A stretch of DNA of 64,000 nt. Origin: Streptomyces sp. S.PNR 29 (GTDB taxonomy: Bacteria; Actinomycetota; Actinomycetes; Streptomycetales; Streptomycetaceae). The first letter of the stretch is position 1. Each line of letters begins with the position of its first letter. Location: NCBI RefSeq assembly GCF_030386795.1, contig NZ_JANUQM010000015.1:124001-188000 (forward strand), given 5' to 3'. Shown here piece after piece: positions 1-8,542 of this stretch. The position numbers and the translations under genes were made by a program. The notes under the pieces are model-generated. The model worked only from the letters and a program-made list of their open reading frames with translations, was not told the origin of the DNA and ran no database searches.

Positions 1-1
1 G

Positions 2-1084
2 GACACCGCTCCCGAGTTCAGGAAGCCGACGATCGAACAACTGGGGACCTGGGTCAGGCCGGTGTGGGAGGAGCTGATTTCCGGCGCCCGGTACTGCGAA
101 CCCCGGCTCAAGGAGATCATCGACCGGGTCCGGCCTGATGTGATCGTCGAGGACAACGTCGTCTGCTTCCCCGCGCTGACCACGGCGGGCGTGCCCTTCG
201 TGCGGATCGTCTCCTGCAACCCGCTTGAGATGAAGGGCGAGCACGTCCCACCGCCCTTCTCCGGCTACCCGGCCCGCGACCGCACGGAATGGCCCGGGTT
301 CCGTGCCGAGTACGACCGTACGCACCGCGACTTATGGGCCGCGTTCAACGCCTGGGTGGTGGAACAGGGCGCACGGCCGTTACCCGACCTGGAGTTCGTC
401 CACGAGGGCGATCTGAACCTGTACGTCTACCCGGAGATCGCCGACTACACGGAAGCCCGCCCGCTGGGCCCCACCTGGCACCGGCTGGACTCCTCGGTCC
501 GCGAGACGGACGAGGAGTTCACCCTGCCCGCGGAACTGGAGGGCCCCGCCAAGGGTTCGGACGACAGCGCACTGATCTACTTCAGCCTGGGCTCGCTCGG
601 TTCCGCCGACGTCGACCTCATGCGCAGGGTCATCGCATCGCTGGCGCGCACCCCGCACCGCTGCATCGTCTCCAAGGGGCCGTTGCACGAGGAGATCGAA
701 CTCCCTTCCACCATGTGGGGTGCCGAGTTCCTGCCCCAGACACGCATCCTCCCGCTGGTCGACCTCGTCATCACACACGGCGGCAACAACACGACCACCG
801 AGTGCTTCCACTTCGGCAAACCCATGATCGTGCTCCCGCTCTTCTGGGACCAGTACGACAACGCACAACGGGTCGCCGAGCTGGGCTACGGCATCCGCCT
901 CCAGCCGTACGGCTTCACCGACCGTGAGCTGCACGCGGCGCTGGCACAGCTGCTGGGCGACGGACGCCTGCGGCGCACCCTGACGGAAGCCTCCAGAACC
1001 ATCCGAGCCCGCGACGGGCTCCGTACGGCGGCGGACCTCATCGAGCAGTGCGGCCGTGCCCACCGTGCCGACGGGCATCGGTGA
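2..1084 (+). CDS. MGT/UGT-type glycosyltransferase, 5' end outside window
   Basis: The frame is open to the left edge, so the gene is 5'-truncated; about 360 codons are visible. It resembles macrolide-type (MGT) and UGT glycosyltransferases of the GT-B fold, which move a sugar from a nucleotide donor to a small acceptor in the cytoplasm. The C-terminal donor-binding half is clear: a YFSLGS strand-loop, then a THGGNNTTTE segment and PLFWDQYDNAQR, matching the conserved THGG-N-TxE and P-x-x-DQ elements of the family. The N-terminal acceptor half is incomplete, so the acceptor cannot be inferred. An internal GTG at 62 could be called as a start, but homologous-looking sequence continues upstream of it. 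The next gene lies 358 bases away, so no operon partner is visible downstream. Confidence 0.85.
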   Translation, partial: DTAPEFRKPTIEQLGTWVRPVWEELISGARYCEPRLKEIIDRVRPDVIVEDNVVCFPALTTAGVPFVRIVSCNPLEMKGEHVPPPFSGYPARDRTEWPGFRAEYDRTHRDLWAAFNAWVVEQGARPLPDLEFVHEGDLNLYVYPEIADYTEARPLGPTWHRLDSSVRETDEEFTLPAELEGPAKGSDDSALIYFSLGSLGSADVDLMRRVIASLARTPHRCIVSKGPLHEEIELPSTMWGAEFLPQTRILPLVDLVITHGGNNTTTECFHFGKPMIVLPLFWDQYDNAQRVAELGYGIRLQPYGFTDRELHAALAQLLGDGRLRRTLTEASRTIRARDGLRTAADLIEQCGRAHRADGHR

Positions 1085-1442
1085 GAGCCGAGCGCTCCGG
1101 GCTCTCGTAGGGGTGGGCCTCGGTGCGGTCAGCCGAGGCCCTCACGGAAGCCCCGCCGGCACGCGGCCACGCCTTCCGCCATCCGTCCTCGCGGATGCCG
1201 CTCCGACTGGCGTGGGTTTGCTGGATGCTAGGGTTTTCGATGTTCGTGTCTTCCTGAGCCGAGGAATGTGCGGGAGGTGAGGTTGATGACCGCGCTCAAG
1301 GCCACTGCCGCGCGCAGCGCCCGGACCATCCTCACGTCCCGGGCGACGGTCTGACCTCATCCGGATTCGCCCTCGCCGGGAGCGTGAGCTCGCGAGGTGA
1401 CACCTGCACGAACCTCATCCCGAAACGGATCTGCATCCCGTC
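1085..1442. other. Intergenic region without recognised gene
   Basis: These 358 bases hold only short open frames with no recognisable protein and no clear ribosome site. Nothing beyond ordinary intergenic sequence was recognised. Confidence 0.5.
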
Positions 1443-1958
1443 ATGAGCATTCGCACCGACTGGATCACGCGTGCCGAGACCGGCGCCGACATCCCCGCCA
1501 TCCGCGAGATCGACCTGGCGGCGTTCGACACCCCGCTGGAAGCCGACCTCGTCGAGGCTCTGCGTACCGACGCCTCCTGGATCGACGGCCTGTCCATCGT
1601 CACCACCGACCAGGAGGGCAAGCCTGTCGGCCACGCCCTGCTGACTCGCTGCCACATCGACGCCACCCCGGCCCTGTGCCTGGGACCCGTCGCCGTACTT
1701 CCCGAGTACCAGAAGAGCGGCGCCGGATCCGCGGCCATCCGCGCCGCACTCAAGGCCGCCAAGGACAAGGGCGAGCACTTCGTCACCGTCCTCGGACACC
1801 CGGCCTACTACCCGCGGTTCGGCTTCACCCGCGCCTCCGGCCACGGCATCAGCGTCACCCTCGACGTCCCGGACGAGGCCATGATGGCCCTCACCCTCGA
1901 CGCCGGCCACCCACTGCCCAGCGGTACCGTCCGCTACGCGGCACCGTTCGGCATCTAG
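1443..1958 (+). CDS. GNAT family N-acetyltransferase (YhbS-like)
   Basis: This 171-residue protein has the length and order of a single-domain GNAT acetyltransferase, which moves acetyl from acetyl-CoA to an amine. Residues 15-25 (DIPAIREIDLAAF) form the usual first helix. LGPVAVLPEYQKSGAGSAAI around residues 80-100 is the beta4/acetyl-CoA pyrophosphate loop, in the Q/R-x-x-G-x-G/A form with Gln-Lys-Ser-Gly-Ala-Gly. The C-terminal HPAYYPRFGFTRA stretch is typical of the YhbS/predicted N-acetyltransferase subgroup. The substrate is unknown. The ATG has no strong Shine-Dalgarno, so a leaderless or weakly initiated message is possible. A strong hairpin follows the stop codon, so the gene is probably a single transcription unit. 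Confidence 0.85.
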   Translation: MSIRTDWITRAETGADIPAIREIDLAAFDTPLEADLVEALRTDASWIDGLSIVTTDQEGKPVGHALLTRCHIDATPALCLGPVAVLPEYQKSGAGSAAIRAALKAAKDKGEHFVTVLGHPAYYPRFGFTRASGHGISVTLDVPDEAMMALTLDAGHPLPSGTVRYAAPFGI

Positions 1959-1968
1959 CCGGACTCAC

Positions 1969-1995
1969 CGTGCGGGGGCGTCACGCCCCCGCACG
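1969..1995 (+). terminator. Strong GC hairpin after the GNAT gene
   Basis: A perfect 12-bp stem (CGTGCGGGGGCG with CGCCCCCGCACG) and a 3-nt loop (TCA) begin 10 bases after the GNAT stop codon. There is no T-tract, which is common for Streptomyces terminators. Confidence 0.75.
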
Positions 1996-2126
1996 GCTCC
2001 GCCGGGTCACCTGCCATTCCCCCCAACACCTCCGGCCCGCTCGGCGGCCCCGGGCGGTAGCGGTGTGTTGTCAGTGGTGTTCCCTAACCTGCTGAGCATG
2101 GCCCGTTCCGGGAAACGACGGAGGTA

Positions 2127-3431
2127 ATGGTGCGCAGGCCGGTCGAGGGGGAGGTCCATGTTCACTACGGTCAGCTCTACGTCGAGAGCGATCCGGGCGG
2201 TTTCGGCCCGGACCTCGCGGAGTCGTTCGCCGGGCAGAGCGCCGGACTGTGCGGGGCGGCGATCCCCGGCGCGCTGTGGCTGTCGACCGGGCTGCACACA
2301 GGCAACGTCGGCTTCACCGTCGAGGTGCACGACCAGACCCCGCTGCTGGAGGAGGCGTGGGAGGACGTCGTGGAGGTGTCCTTCCGCCCCGTGTCGGGCA
2401 GCACGGCCCTCGTGCAATGGGCAGGCGAGGCCTCCTGGGAGCTGGACCTGGAAGAGACCGACTACCGGGTGCGCTACTGCGCCAAGGGCATGGACGAGGC
2501 GAGCCGGCAGGACACCCGACTGGACGAGGAACTCCCACTCGACTCCTACCTCCTGCAGTTCTGGCCCGCACCACCCGCGCCGGACCGCATACTGCGGCAG
2601 ACTTCGGCGACTGCCGCCTACTGGCACGACCACGCCCGGCGGCAACCACCCCCTCCCACACCCGCCGAACGCGCCGAAGCGGAACGGCTCGCCCACCTCG
2701 CAGAGGAACAAGCGGAGACGGAACGCCGGCTCGCCCACGAACGATGGGACTGGGGCGGGCAACTGCCGAGCCAGGCACTGCGCAACGTCCGTGGCAACGT
2801 CCGCGGACTGCTCCGCTTCGACCCGGCCCTCGTCCACGCCATAGACGCCGCCGGCCCCGCCACCCAGCGTGCGGTAGCCCTGCTGGCGGCACGCCACGCA
2901 TGCCAGGCGGCCGGTCTCGCCGACCTCGACTGGATCGCCGCCGGACTCACCGCCCTGGCAGAGGGGCGTCCGCTGCCACCACCCTTCGACGACCCGACCC
3001 GCGTATGGCAGGCACTGGAATCCGACCCGCGCGTCCCCGACAGAACCGTCGCCAGCGCAATCCCACCGGAGCGGCCCCCCTTCGAGCCGCCCGCCCATGA
3101 CGGCGCACCCACGGCCAAGCCCGAGCCTGATCCGACCTCCCGGATCGTGGGCCCCGCGGCCGCCGCGCTGAAACCGCCGAGCCGACCACGGCCGCCGACA
3201 CCGCAGGCCGGCGAAGCGACACCGCACACCTTGATGATCACGATCGGCGCGCCGGACCCGTCCTTGAGATTGTCCCAACCGCACATGGCCGTCCCCGCAC
3301 TGCTCGGCGCCGCCGAAACCGACCCGCTCCAGGCAGCCCTCGATGCGGTGTACGCGGCCGTGGTCACCCAGGGCGAGGACTATCGGACAGTCCTGCGGGA
3401 GGTCTGGTCCGTGTGTCAGGGACATCCATAG
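2127..3431 (+). CDS. Hypothetical 434-residue protein, Pro-rich C-terminal part
   Basis: No family was recognised. The start ATG follows GACGGAGG with good spacing. Residues 1-150 look like a folded beta-rich domain with many acidic residues and aromatic strands (LALVQWAGEASWEL-like pattern). Residues about 175-215 are Ala/Glu/Arg-rich and could form a helical or coiled-coil stretch. Residues 230-290 are helical and Ala-rich. Residues about 300-370 are Pro-rich and probably disordered, followed by a short helical tail ending in QGHP. No signal peptide or membrane segment is visible, so a cytoplasmic location is likely. Neighbours on both sides are separately spaced, which gives no functional clue. 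Confidence 0.7.
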   Translation: MVRRPVEGEVHVHYGQLYVESDPGGFGPDLAESFAGQSAGLCGAAIPGALWLSTGLHTGNVGFTVEVHDQTPLLEEAWEDVVEVSFRPVSGSTALVQWAGEASWELDLEETDYRVRYCAKGMDEASRQDTRLDEELPLDSYLLQFWPAPPAPDRILRQTSATAAYWHDHARRQPPPPTPAERAEAERLAHLAEEQAETERRLAHERWDWGGQLPSQALRNVRGNVRGLLRFDPALVHAIDAAGPATQRAVALLAARHACQAAGLADLDWIAAGLTALAEGRPLPPPFDDPTRVWQALESDPRVPDRTVASAIPPERPPFEPPAHDGAPTAKPEPDPTSRIVGPAAAALKPPSRPRPPTPQAGEATPHTLMITIGAPDPSLRLSQPHMAVPALLGAAETDPLQAALDAVYAAVVTQGEDYRTVLREVWSVCQGHP

Positions 3432-3555
3432 GTCCTGCCCGCCCTATGACTTCCGAGGATCACAACCGCCCTGCCCTCCTCTCTAATGGGAACCAAGCCG
3501 ACGGGGGAGTCGGAAGACGGCTGATCCGGTCCGTACGACCGGACGAAGGCAGGGG

Positions 3556-4542
3556 GTGGCCACGGTGCGGGCTGCGAGGTTCGTTTCCACGGTGGCACTG
3601 TCGATGTGCGTGGCGGCCATGGCGGGCGGCTGCGGGCAAGGCGCGGATCAGAACGATGCGGGGGAGTCGCGGTCCGTACCTCGGTCACCCCGGGACCAGG
3701 ACGATCTGCTGAAGAGCGCCGAGTCCGCTCTCGTAAGGCGTTGTCTGACACGGCGTGAGGTGGCGCTGCCACCGAGCCCCGACGGGCCGGTGAACGGGGC
3801 CGGCACCGGCAGGGGCACCACGCAGGACCAGAAGGCCTCACGACAGCGCCAGTTCCCGTACGGTATCGACGACCCCGCCTGGGCCGCCGAGCACGGCTTC
3901 GGCAGCGCGGCGTGGACCACGGGCCCGGACCACGGGGACGGACCCCGCGACGCACCGCGGACACGGCGGACCCAACAGGCACAGCAGGCCCCCCAGCCCG
4001 GAACACAGGCGGCGGAGCAGCAACAGCGGCTGTCCGACGCGCTGTTCGGCACCGGACGCCGTGAACTGTCCACCCGGACGGCCACCGGACTTGTCGTCAA
4101 AGCCAACAGCGACGGCTGCCTCGCCGAAGCACAGCGCGTCCTCTACGGCGACCAGGCGCGCTGGTTCCGAGCCGAGGTCGCGGTCAACAACCTTGAGGCC
4201 GCCGCCCACCACCGTGTGACCCGAGACCCTGCCTACCGGGCCGCGCTCGCCCGCTGGGCACACTGCGTCGCCCCGGTGCACAAGGCCGAGGATCCGGCGG
4301 AGCTGCGCCGCGCGTGGCAGCGCCGTGCCCGCGATCTCCAGCCGCGTCAGGCCACGGATCTGCAGCGGCGGTACGCCGTGGCCGAGGCACGGTGTGTACA
4401 ACGCACGGACCTCGCAGACACCGGCGCCCGGCTGGAGAAGCGCCACGCGGCGGACCTGAGCGCCGAGTACGCCGACCTGATCGCCGAGCACCGGCGGATG
4501 CGCGAGCGCGGCCTGCGCTACGCCGTCCAGCACGATCTCTGA
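3556..4542 (+). CDS. Exported four-Cys protein, probable lipoprotein, paralogue of the 34.7 kb gene
   Basis: The N-terminus (AARFVSTVALSMCVAAMAGGC) is a short basic-hydrophobic signal ending in an AGGC lipobox-like motif with Cys26, so a membrane-anchored lipoprotein is likely. Four further cysteines are placed at residues 63, 188, 237 and 280. Around Cys188 the motif DGCLAEAQ is followed by RDPAYRAALARWAHC. The protein at 34744-35646 has matching features: Cys at 81, 161, 212 and 248, TGCLAEAQ, and KDPAFRAADSRWRTC. The two are therefore paralogues with a conserved four-Cys pattern, probably two disulfides. The middle (residues 125-160) is a Gln/Arg/Pro-rich linker and the C-terminal third is helical and charged. 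The function is unknown. A secreted I36-type gene follows 236 bases downstream, and the same partnership occurs at the second copy. GTG 3565 is an alternative start. Confidence 0.8.
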   Translation: MATVRAARFVSTVALSMCVAAMAGGCGQGADQNDAGESRSVPRSPRDQDDLLKSAESALVRRCLTRREVALPPSPDGPVNGAGTGRGTTQDQKASRQRQFPYGIDDPAWAAEHGFGSAAWTTGPDHGDGPRDAPRTRRTQQAQQAPQPGTQAAEQQQRLSDALFGTGRRELSTRTATGLVVKANSDGCLAEAQRVLYGDQARWFRAEVAVNNLEAAAHHRVTRDPAYRAALARWAHCVAPVHKAEDPAELRRAWQRRARDLQPRQATDLQRRYAVAEARCVQRTDLADTGARLEKRHAADLSAEYADLIAEHRRMRERGLRYAVQHDL

Positions 4543-4778
4543 CACGCCTTCCTCCGGCCGACACCACCGGGCCCCGCAGACGCCTCATGACCTCCGCGGT
4601 GGCACCGTGCCGCGGTGCCGAGCGCCGCACCACCGCAACCGGACTCCCGGAGCCAAGACCGGCCGACCGGCCGGCAGGCCACCGGGCTCAGCGAGTGGGT
4701 CCCGTCAGGGCTCCGCTCGACTCCACTCACCGAAACCGCCCGACCACACGGCGTTTTCACAGCGAAGGGACCGACATC

Positions 4779-5156
4779 ATGCGCAAGACCTTCATCACCG
4801 CCGCCGGCGTGCTCCTCGCCGCCGGTGCCGCCCTGGCCGCCGTTCCCGGTACGGCCCAGGCCGCCGCCCCCTGCGCCTCCGGGAGCTTCTGCGCCTACAC
4901 CGACGCCGACTTCGGTGGCCTGGCCGTGGGCTGGACCGGCGACGACGGCTGGTGGGAGGGCAACATCGCCGACCAGGACAGCTCGTGGGCCAACCACGGG
5001 ATCTCCGGCCCGGGCGTCAAGGACCACGTCAAGGTCTACGCCGGCGCGTGGCAGGGCGGCGGCGTCACCATCTGCCTGGCCCCCGGCCAGGAGGTCGGCC
5101 ACAACGCCACCGCCAACGACCGGGGCGACTCCCACACCTGGACCTCCAGCTGCTGA
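4779..5156 (+). CDS. Secreted peptidase-inhibitor family I36-like protein
   Basis: The predicted product has 125 residues. The first 32 form a Sec signal peptide (MRKTFITAAGVLL... ending AQAAA). The mature part starts with CASGSFCAYTDADFGG, the cysteine-containing first Greek-key strand motif of the I36/SMI-type beta-gamma-crystallin-like inhibitors found in Streptomyces. Four cysteines remain in the mature protein, enough for two disulfides. I36 proteins can inhibit metalloproteases, but most homologues are untested, so inhibitory activity is inferred only. The ATG at 4779 was chosen because the signal peptide starts there and AGCGAAGGGA precedes it; the same frame extends upstream without signal-like sequence. 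The upstream neighbour is a four-Cys exported protein, an association repeated at 34.2-35.6 kb. Confidence 0.85.
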   Translation: MRKTFITAAGVLLAAGAALAAVPGTAQAAAPCASGSFCAYTDADFGGLAVGWTGDDGWWEGNIADQDSSWANHGISGPGVKDHVKVYAGAWQGGGVTICLAPGQEVGHNATANDRGDSHTWTSSC

Positions 5157-5174
5157 ACGTACCGGGGAGACCGG

Positions 5175-5207
5175 CTCACCACCCGGGTGCCACACCCGGG
5201 TGGTGAG
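5175..5207. terminator. Bidirectional hairpin between convergent genes
   Basis: A perfect 15-bp inverted repeat (CTCACCACCCGGGTG with CACCCGGGTGGTGAG, 3-nt loop) lies between the I36-like gene and the convergent polysaccharide synthase gene. Its position suits termination from both sides. Confidence 0.85.
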
Positions 5208-5277
5208 TTCCGTCCGGTGCGAGAACATCGGCGTTTGCCGCAGGAAGTCGCACGGCATGAAGGGCCGGACCGGAGGC

Positions 5278-7464
5278 TCACGGCTCCCGGGTGGACGGCT
5301 GAGGAGGCAGCATCACGTCTCCGCTGCGCTTGAGCCGCTGCCACGGCAGCCGGTAGCCGTTGATCGCGGTGAGGCACGCCTGAGTGAGAACCAGGTACAT
5401 CAGCTGACGGTAGACGATCTGCTGAAGAGGAAGCGCCCACAGGGGCCCGAGCCTCTCACCGTCCAGATGGAACGCGTAGGCGGCACAGACGAACTGCACC
5501 GCCAGCACACCGGTCCAGGCCAGCATCGTGCCGAGCGGGTCGCCGAACAGCAGACCGTAGAGGGTCAGAATGTCGATCAGTGGGGCGAGGAGAGGGGTGA
5601 AGATCTGGAAGACGGCCAGCAACGGCAGGCCGAGACGGCCGAAGTGGCCCGCATGGCCGCGCTGGAGCAGTGCGTGACGATGCTTCCACACGGCCTGCAT
5701 GGTGCCGTAGCTCCATCGGTAGCGCTGGCGCCACAGTTCCCGCAACGTGGCCGGCGCCTCCGTCCACGCCAGGGCGTCCTCCACGTAGCGGATCTCCCAC
5801 TCGGCCCGGTGCAGGGCCATGGTGATGTCGGTGTCCTCGGCGAGGGTGTCCCCGCTCATCATCCCGGCGTCCCGCAGGGCCGTGGCGCGGAACGCCCCCA
5901 CGGCACCGGGAATGGTGGGCAGACAGCGCAGCAGGTCGTACATGCGGCGGTCGAGGTTGAAGCCCATGACGTACTCGATGTGCTGCCACCGGCCGAGCAG
6001 ACGCCGGCAGTTGCCGACCTTGGCGTTCCCGGCGACGGCGCCGACGACGGGGTCGGCGAACGGCTGGACGAGGCGGCGCACGGTCGAGGGGGCGAAGACC
6101 GTGTCGGCGTCCAGCATGACGATGATGTCGTGGGAGGCCCGCAGGATGCCGGTGTTGAGCGCGGACGGTTTGCCGCCGTTCGGTCGGCGGATTACGGTGA
6201 CGTGGCCGAGGGCGAGTGACTCCGCGATGTCGGCGGTGCCGTCGGTGGAGCCGTCGTCCACCACGATGATCTCGACGGGATGATCGCTGGCGGCCAGTGA
6301 GCGGAGCGTCTTGGCGATGCACAGCCGCTCGTTGTAGGCGGGGATGACGACGCTGACGGGCCGGGTGACGGGCCGGCCCCGGCCGGTGGGATGGCGCAGG
6401 CGCCGACGGGCGTGGTGACGTGCCAGGACCAGGAGCAGCACACACCGTGCGAGGACCAGCGAACCGACCACCAGAAGCAGCGCGGTGGCGACCGACACAG
6501 CTGTCCCCGACACGGTCACAGCGGCTACGAAGATCCGGCCCTTCCACAAGTCCGCCGTTCCGACGGGGCTGGTGAGACTGTCGGTGCCGAGGATGTCCGC
6601 GAGGGTGGTGAAGCGATAGCCCTGGGCCTGGAGCCGGGGAAGCAGGGTCTTGAGGGCTTCCACGGTCTGTGACCTGTCTCCTCCCGCGTCGTGCAGGAGG
6701 ATGACCGCACCTCTGCCCGGTGGACTCGGCGTGGCCGCTTCGACGATCGCTCGGACGCCCGGCCGCCGCCAGTCGTTGGTGTCCTGGTCCATGAACGCCA
6801 GCACATACCCCTTGTCACCGAGGCGCTGGGCCACGGACCAAGCAGGGTCGTCCAGGGCGGAGGTGGTCGAGGAGTAGGGCATCCGCAGGAGCGAGCTGTT
6901 GATGCCCCCGGCCCCCGCGAGGGCGAGTTGGGTCAGGGCCAGCTCTCGGTCGATGTCGCTCGCGGACCGGGTGGCCAGGTCCGGATGGGAGAAGGTGTGC
7001 ACACCGATCTCATGGCCGGCCCGGATCAGCTCGCGCACGGTTCCGGGGTGGCGGGCGACCTGCTGCCCGGTGACGAAGAACGTGCCGGGCACGTCGTAGC
7101 GGTCGAGAACGGCCCGTACACGGGGCGTCCAGGTGGGGTCGGGGCCGTCGTCGAAGGTCAGGGCCACGGTCCTTGCCGGTGTGCGATAGGTGCGCAGGTG
7201 ATCACCCGTGGTGTCGACGATCGGCCCGCCGTCGGTGATCTTCCGAGGGACGCGAGTGGCCGGTTGCCCGCTGCGCCCTTCCTGGTCACCGGCGAAGCCC
7301 CTGTGTGTGTACCCCTCGACCAGAAGCATCGAGACGAGGAAGGCCAGCAGTACGAGCGGAACGACGATGCGGAAGCGATGCCGGGACGGCAGAGGCCCCC
7401 GGATCCGCCGCGGACCGGCTGACGTCGGTGCGCGGCGGACGGGCCGGTGAGGGCGCCGCCGCAT
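5278..7464 (-). CDS. matB: Bifunctional NodB deacetylase / processive family 2 glycosyltransferase (MatB-like)
   Basis: This 728-residue protein joins two activities. After a membrane segment (residues 31-49) comes a NodB-type polysaccharide deacetylase: TFDDGPD with metal/catalytic Asp105-Asp106, HTFSH with His156 and His160, RMPY, and LLHDAGG near 257. A second membrane region (about 312-348) leads into a GT2 domain with VDDGS (402-406), DADT (452-455), EDTD (543-546) and QRYRW (580-584), the D,D,D,QxxRW set of processive synthases. C-terminal membrane segments follow. This layout matches Streptomyces MatB, needed for mycelial aggregation and a poly-N-acetylglucosamine-like surface polymer. 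It would polymerise amino sugar at the inner face and deacetylate it outside. The upstream gene overlaps by one base, indicating coupled translation. Orthology to matB is inferred from architecture and gene order. Confidence 0.85.
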   Translation of the reverse strand: MRRRPHRPVRRAPTSAGPRRIRGPLPSRHRFRIVVPLVLLAFLVSMLLVEGYTHRGFAGDQEGRSGQPATRVPRKITDGGPIVDTTGDHLRTYRTPARTVALTFDDGPDPTWTPRVRAVLDRYDVPGTFFVTGQQVARHPGTVRELIRAGHEIGVHTFSHPDLATRSASDIDRELALTQLALAGAGGINSSLLRMPYSSTTSALDDPAWSVAQRLGDKGYVLAFMDQDTNDWRRPGVRAIVEAATPSPPGRGAVILLHDAGGDRSQTVEALKTLLPRLQAQGYRFTTLADILGTDSLTSPVGTADLWKGRIFVAAVTVSGTAVSVATALLLVVGSLVLARCVLLLVLARHHARRRLRHPTGRGRPVTRPVSVVIPAYNERLCIAKTLRSLAASDHPVEIIVVDDGSTDGTADIAESLALGHVTVIRRPNGGKPSALNTGILRASHDIIVMLDADTVFAPSTVRRLVQPFADPVVGAVAGNAKVGNCRRLLGRWQHIEYVMGFNLDRRMYDLLRCLPTIPGAVGAFRATALRDAGMMSGDTLAEDTDITMALHRAEWEIRYVEDALAWTEAPATLRELWRQRYRWSYGTMQAVWKHRHALLQRGHAGHFGRLGLPLLAVFQIFTPLLAPLIDILTLYGLLFGDPLGTMLAWTGVLAVQFVCAAYAFHLDGERLGPLWALPLQQIVYRQLMYLVLTQACLTAINGYRLPWQRLKRSGDVMLPPQPSTREP

Positions 7465-8315
7465 CAGGGGGCCTCGGTGACCGATGTGCTGGACGACGGT
7501 GCGGTGCTCGGCGCCTGTGACGGTGTGGAGGGGCCGGCCGTCGGCGTGCTGGGCGTCGGAGTCGGTGTCGGCGCCGGGGGTGAGGGCGTCGGTGAGGCCG
7601 GAGTGTCACTGGATCCCGGAGCAGGTACGGGCGACGGCGGGGGAGAGGTGGGAGTGCCGCCCGTGCCGGGCGCAGGTGCGGGGGCAGCGGGTTCACCGGG
7701 GGTCGGGACCTGAGGTGGTGCCGGCGAGGGTGGCGTCGATGTCGTCGGCGCTTCCGGTTCGGCTGTGTCCGGAGGCTCCGGCGCGCTGCTGTTCGGCGGG
7801 CTCTCGGGCACGACGGGCGGAACAGCGGGCGAGCCGGGCGGAGTGAGCGGGCCGGGCGGAGTGAGCGGACCCGGCAGAGTGAGCTGCGGAATGAGCAGGC
7901 TGTCCGGACCGGCTGAGGGTCCCGGGCCGGCGGGCGCCGGGCGGTCCGATGGGAGCGAGTCGCCGGGCGGCGAGGGGGTCCTGTCCGACGGGTGCCGTTC
8001 GGGCGCGGCAGGTGCCGCGGCGTCACCGGGACCGGGCAGGATCGTCCCCGGCGCGAAGGGAGTTGCTCCCATCAGGCTCAGTCCCAGCACTGCCAGGTAC
8101 GCGGCTGCCAGCCCGGCCAACCCGTATCCGGTACGCCGGAGAATCCGCGCGCGCCGACCGGAGGAGTCGACGAAGACAGGGGTGCTCTGACCGGTCGACG
8201 CTTCGCTCCGTATATGCCCGTATTTAGTATGGCGAAGCACCATATGCTCAGCGTACGTCGCTGGAGGGCATGACCAGTACGTTATTTGCTTTCCACTGCC
8301 GTCCACGGTCTTCAC
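7464..8315 (-). CDS. Single-pass membrane protein with Pro-rich tail, upstream of matB-like gene (MatA position)
   Basis: The stop codon overlaps the matB-like start by one base, so the two are translationally coupled. A basic stretch (RRARILRR) precedes one membrane segment (LAGLAAAYLAVLGLSLMG, about residues 63-80). The rest, roughly 190 residues, is an extracellular low-complexity Pro/Thr/Ser tail of repeated P-x-P and TPSP units. In Streptomyces mat loci the gene before matB (matA) is needed for aggregation, so this may be its counterpart, but sequence alone does not prove it. The true start is uncertain: the GTG at 8315 gives 283 residues, and an ATG at 8243 would remove 24 residues without losing the membrane segment. 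The tail could span the cell wall and hold the synthase complex. Confidence 0.7.
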   Translation of the reverse strand: MKTVDGSGKQITYWSCPPATYAEHMVLRHTKYGHIRSEASTGQSTPVFVDSSGRRARILRRTGYGLAGLAAAYLAVLGLSLMGATPFAPGTILPGPGDAAAPAAPERHPSDRTPSPPGDSLPSDRPAPAGPGPSAGPDSLLIPQLTLPGPLTPPGPLTPPGSPAVPPVVPESPPNSSAPEPPDTAEPEAPTTSTPPSPAPPQVPTPGEPAAPAPAPGTGGTPTSPPPSPVPAPGSSDTPASPTPSPPAPTPTPTPSTPTAGPSTPSQAPSTAPSSSTSVTEAP

Positions 8316-8542
8316 GTCGCGGTGGTCGGCGGTCGCGCCCCGCCGACGGACGGCATGGAGTCACGGACGCTGCCGCTGACGCTGAAGCCGTAGTGGGCGT
8401 CCCCGTGTCGGCGGGCCCGCGCGCCAGGTCGGCCGCCCGCACCATCCAGTAGGCGTGGGCCCGGCCGTATCCGACCCGGGGGAGTGGCGCCGAGGCGCGG
8501 GTCATGCGGCCCGGCGCCTGCCCGACCCCCTGGAATGCCGTG

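Noticed and set aside
2007..3425. Long minus-strand open frame opposite the 434-residue protein gene
   Set aside because: It is antisense to a gene with a good ribosome site and plausible composition; its own translation is Gly/Arg-rich low complexity without motifs.
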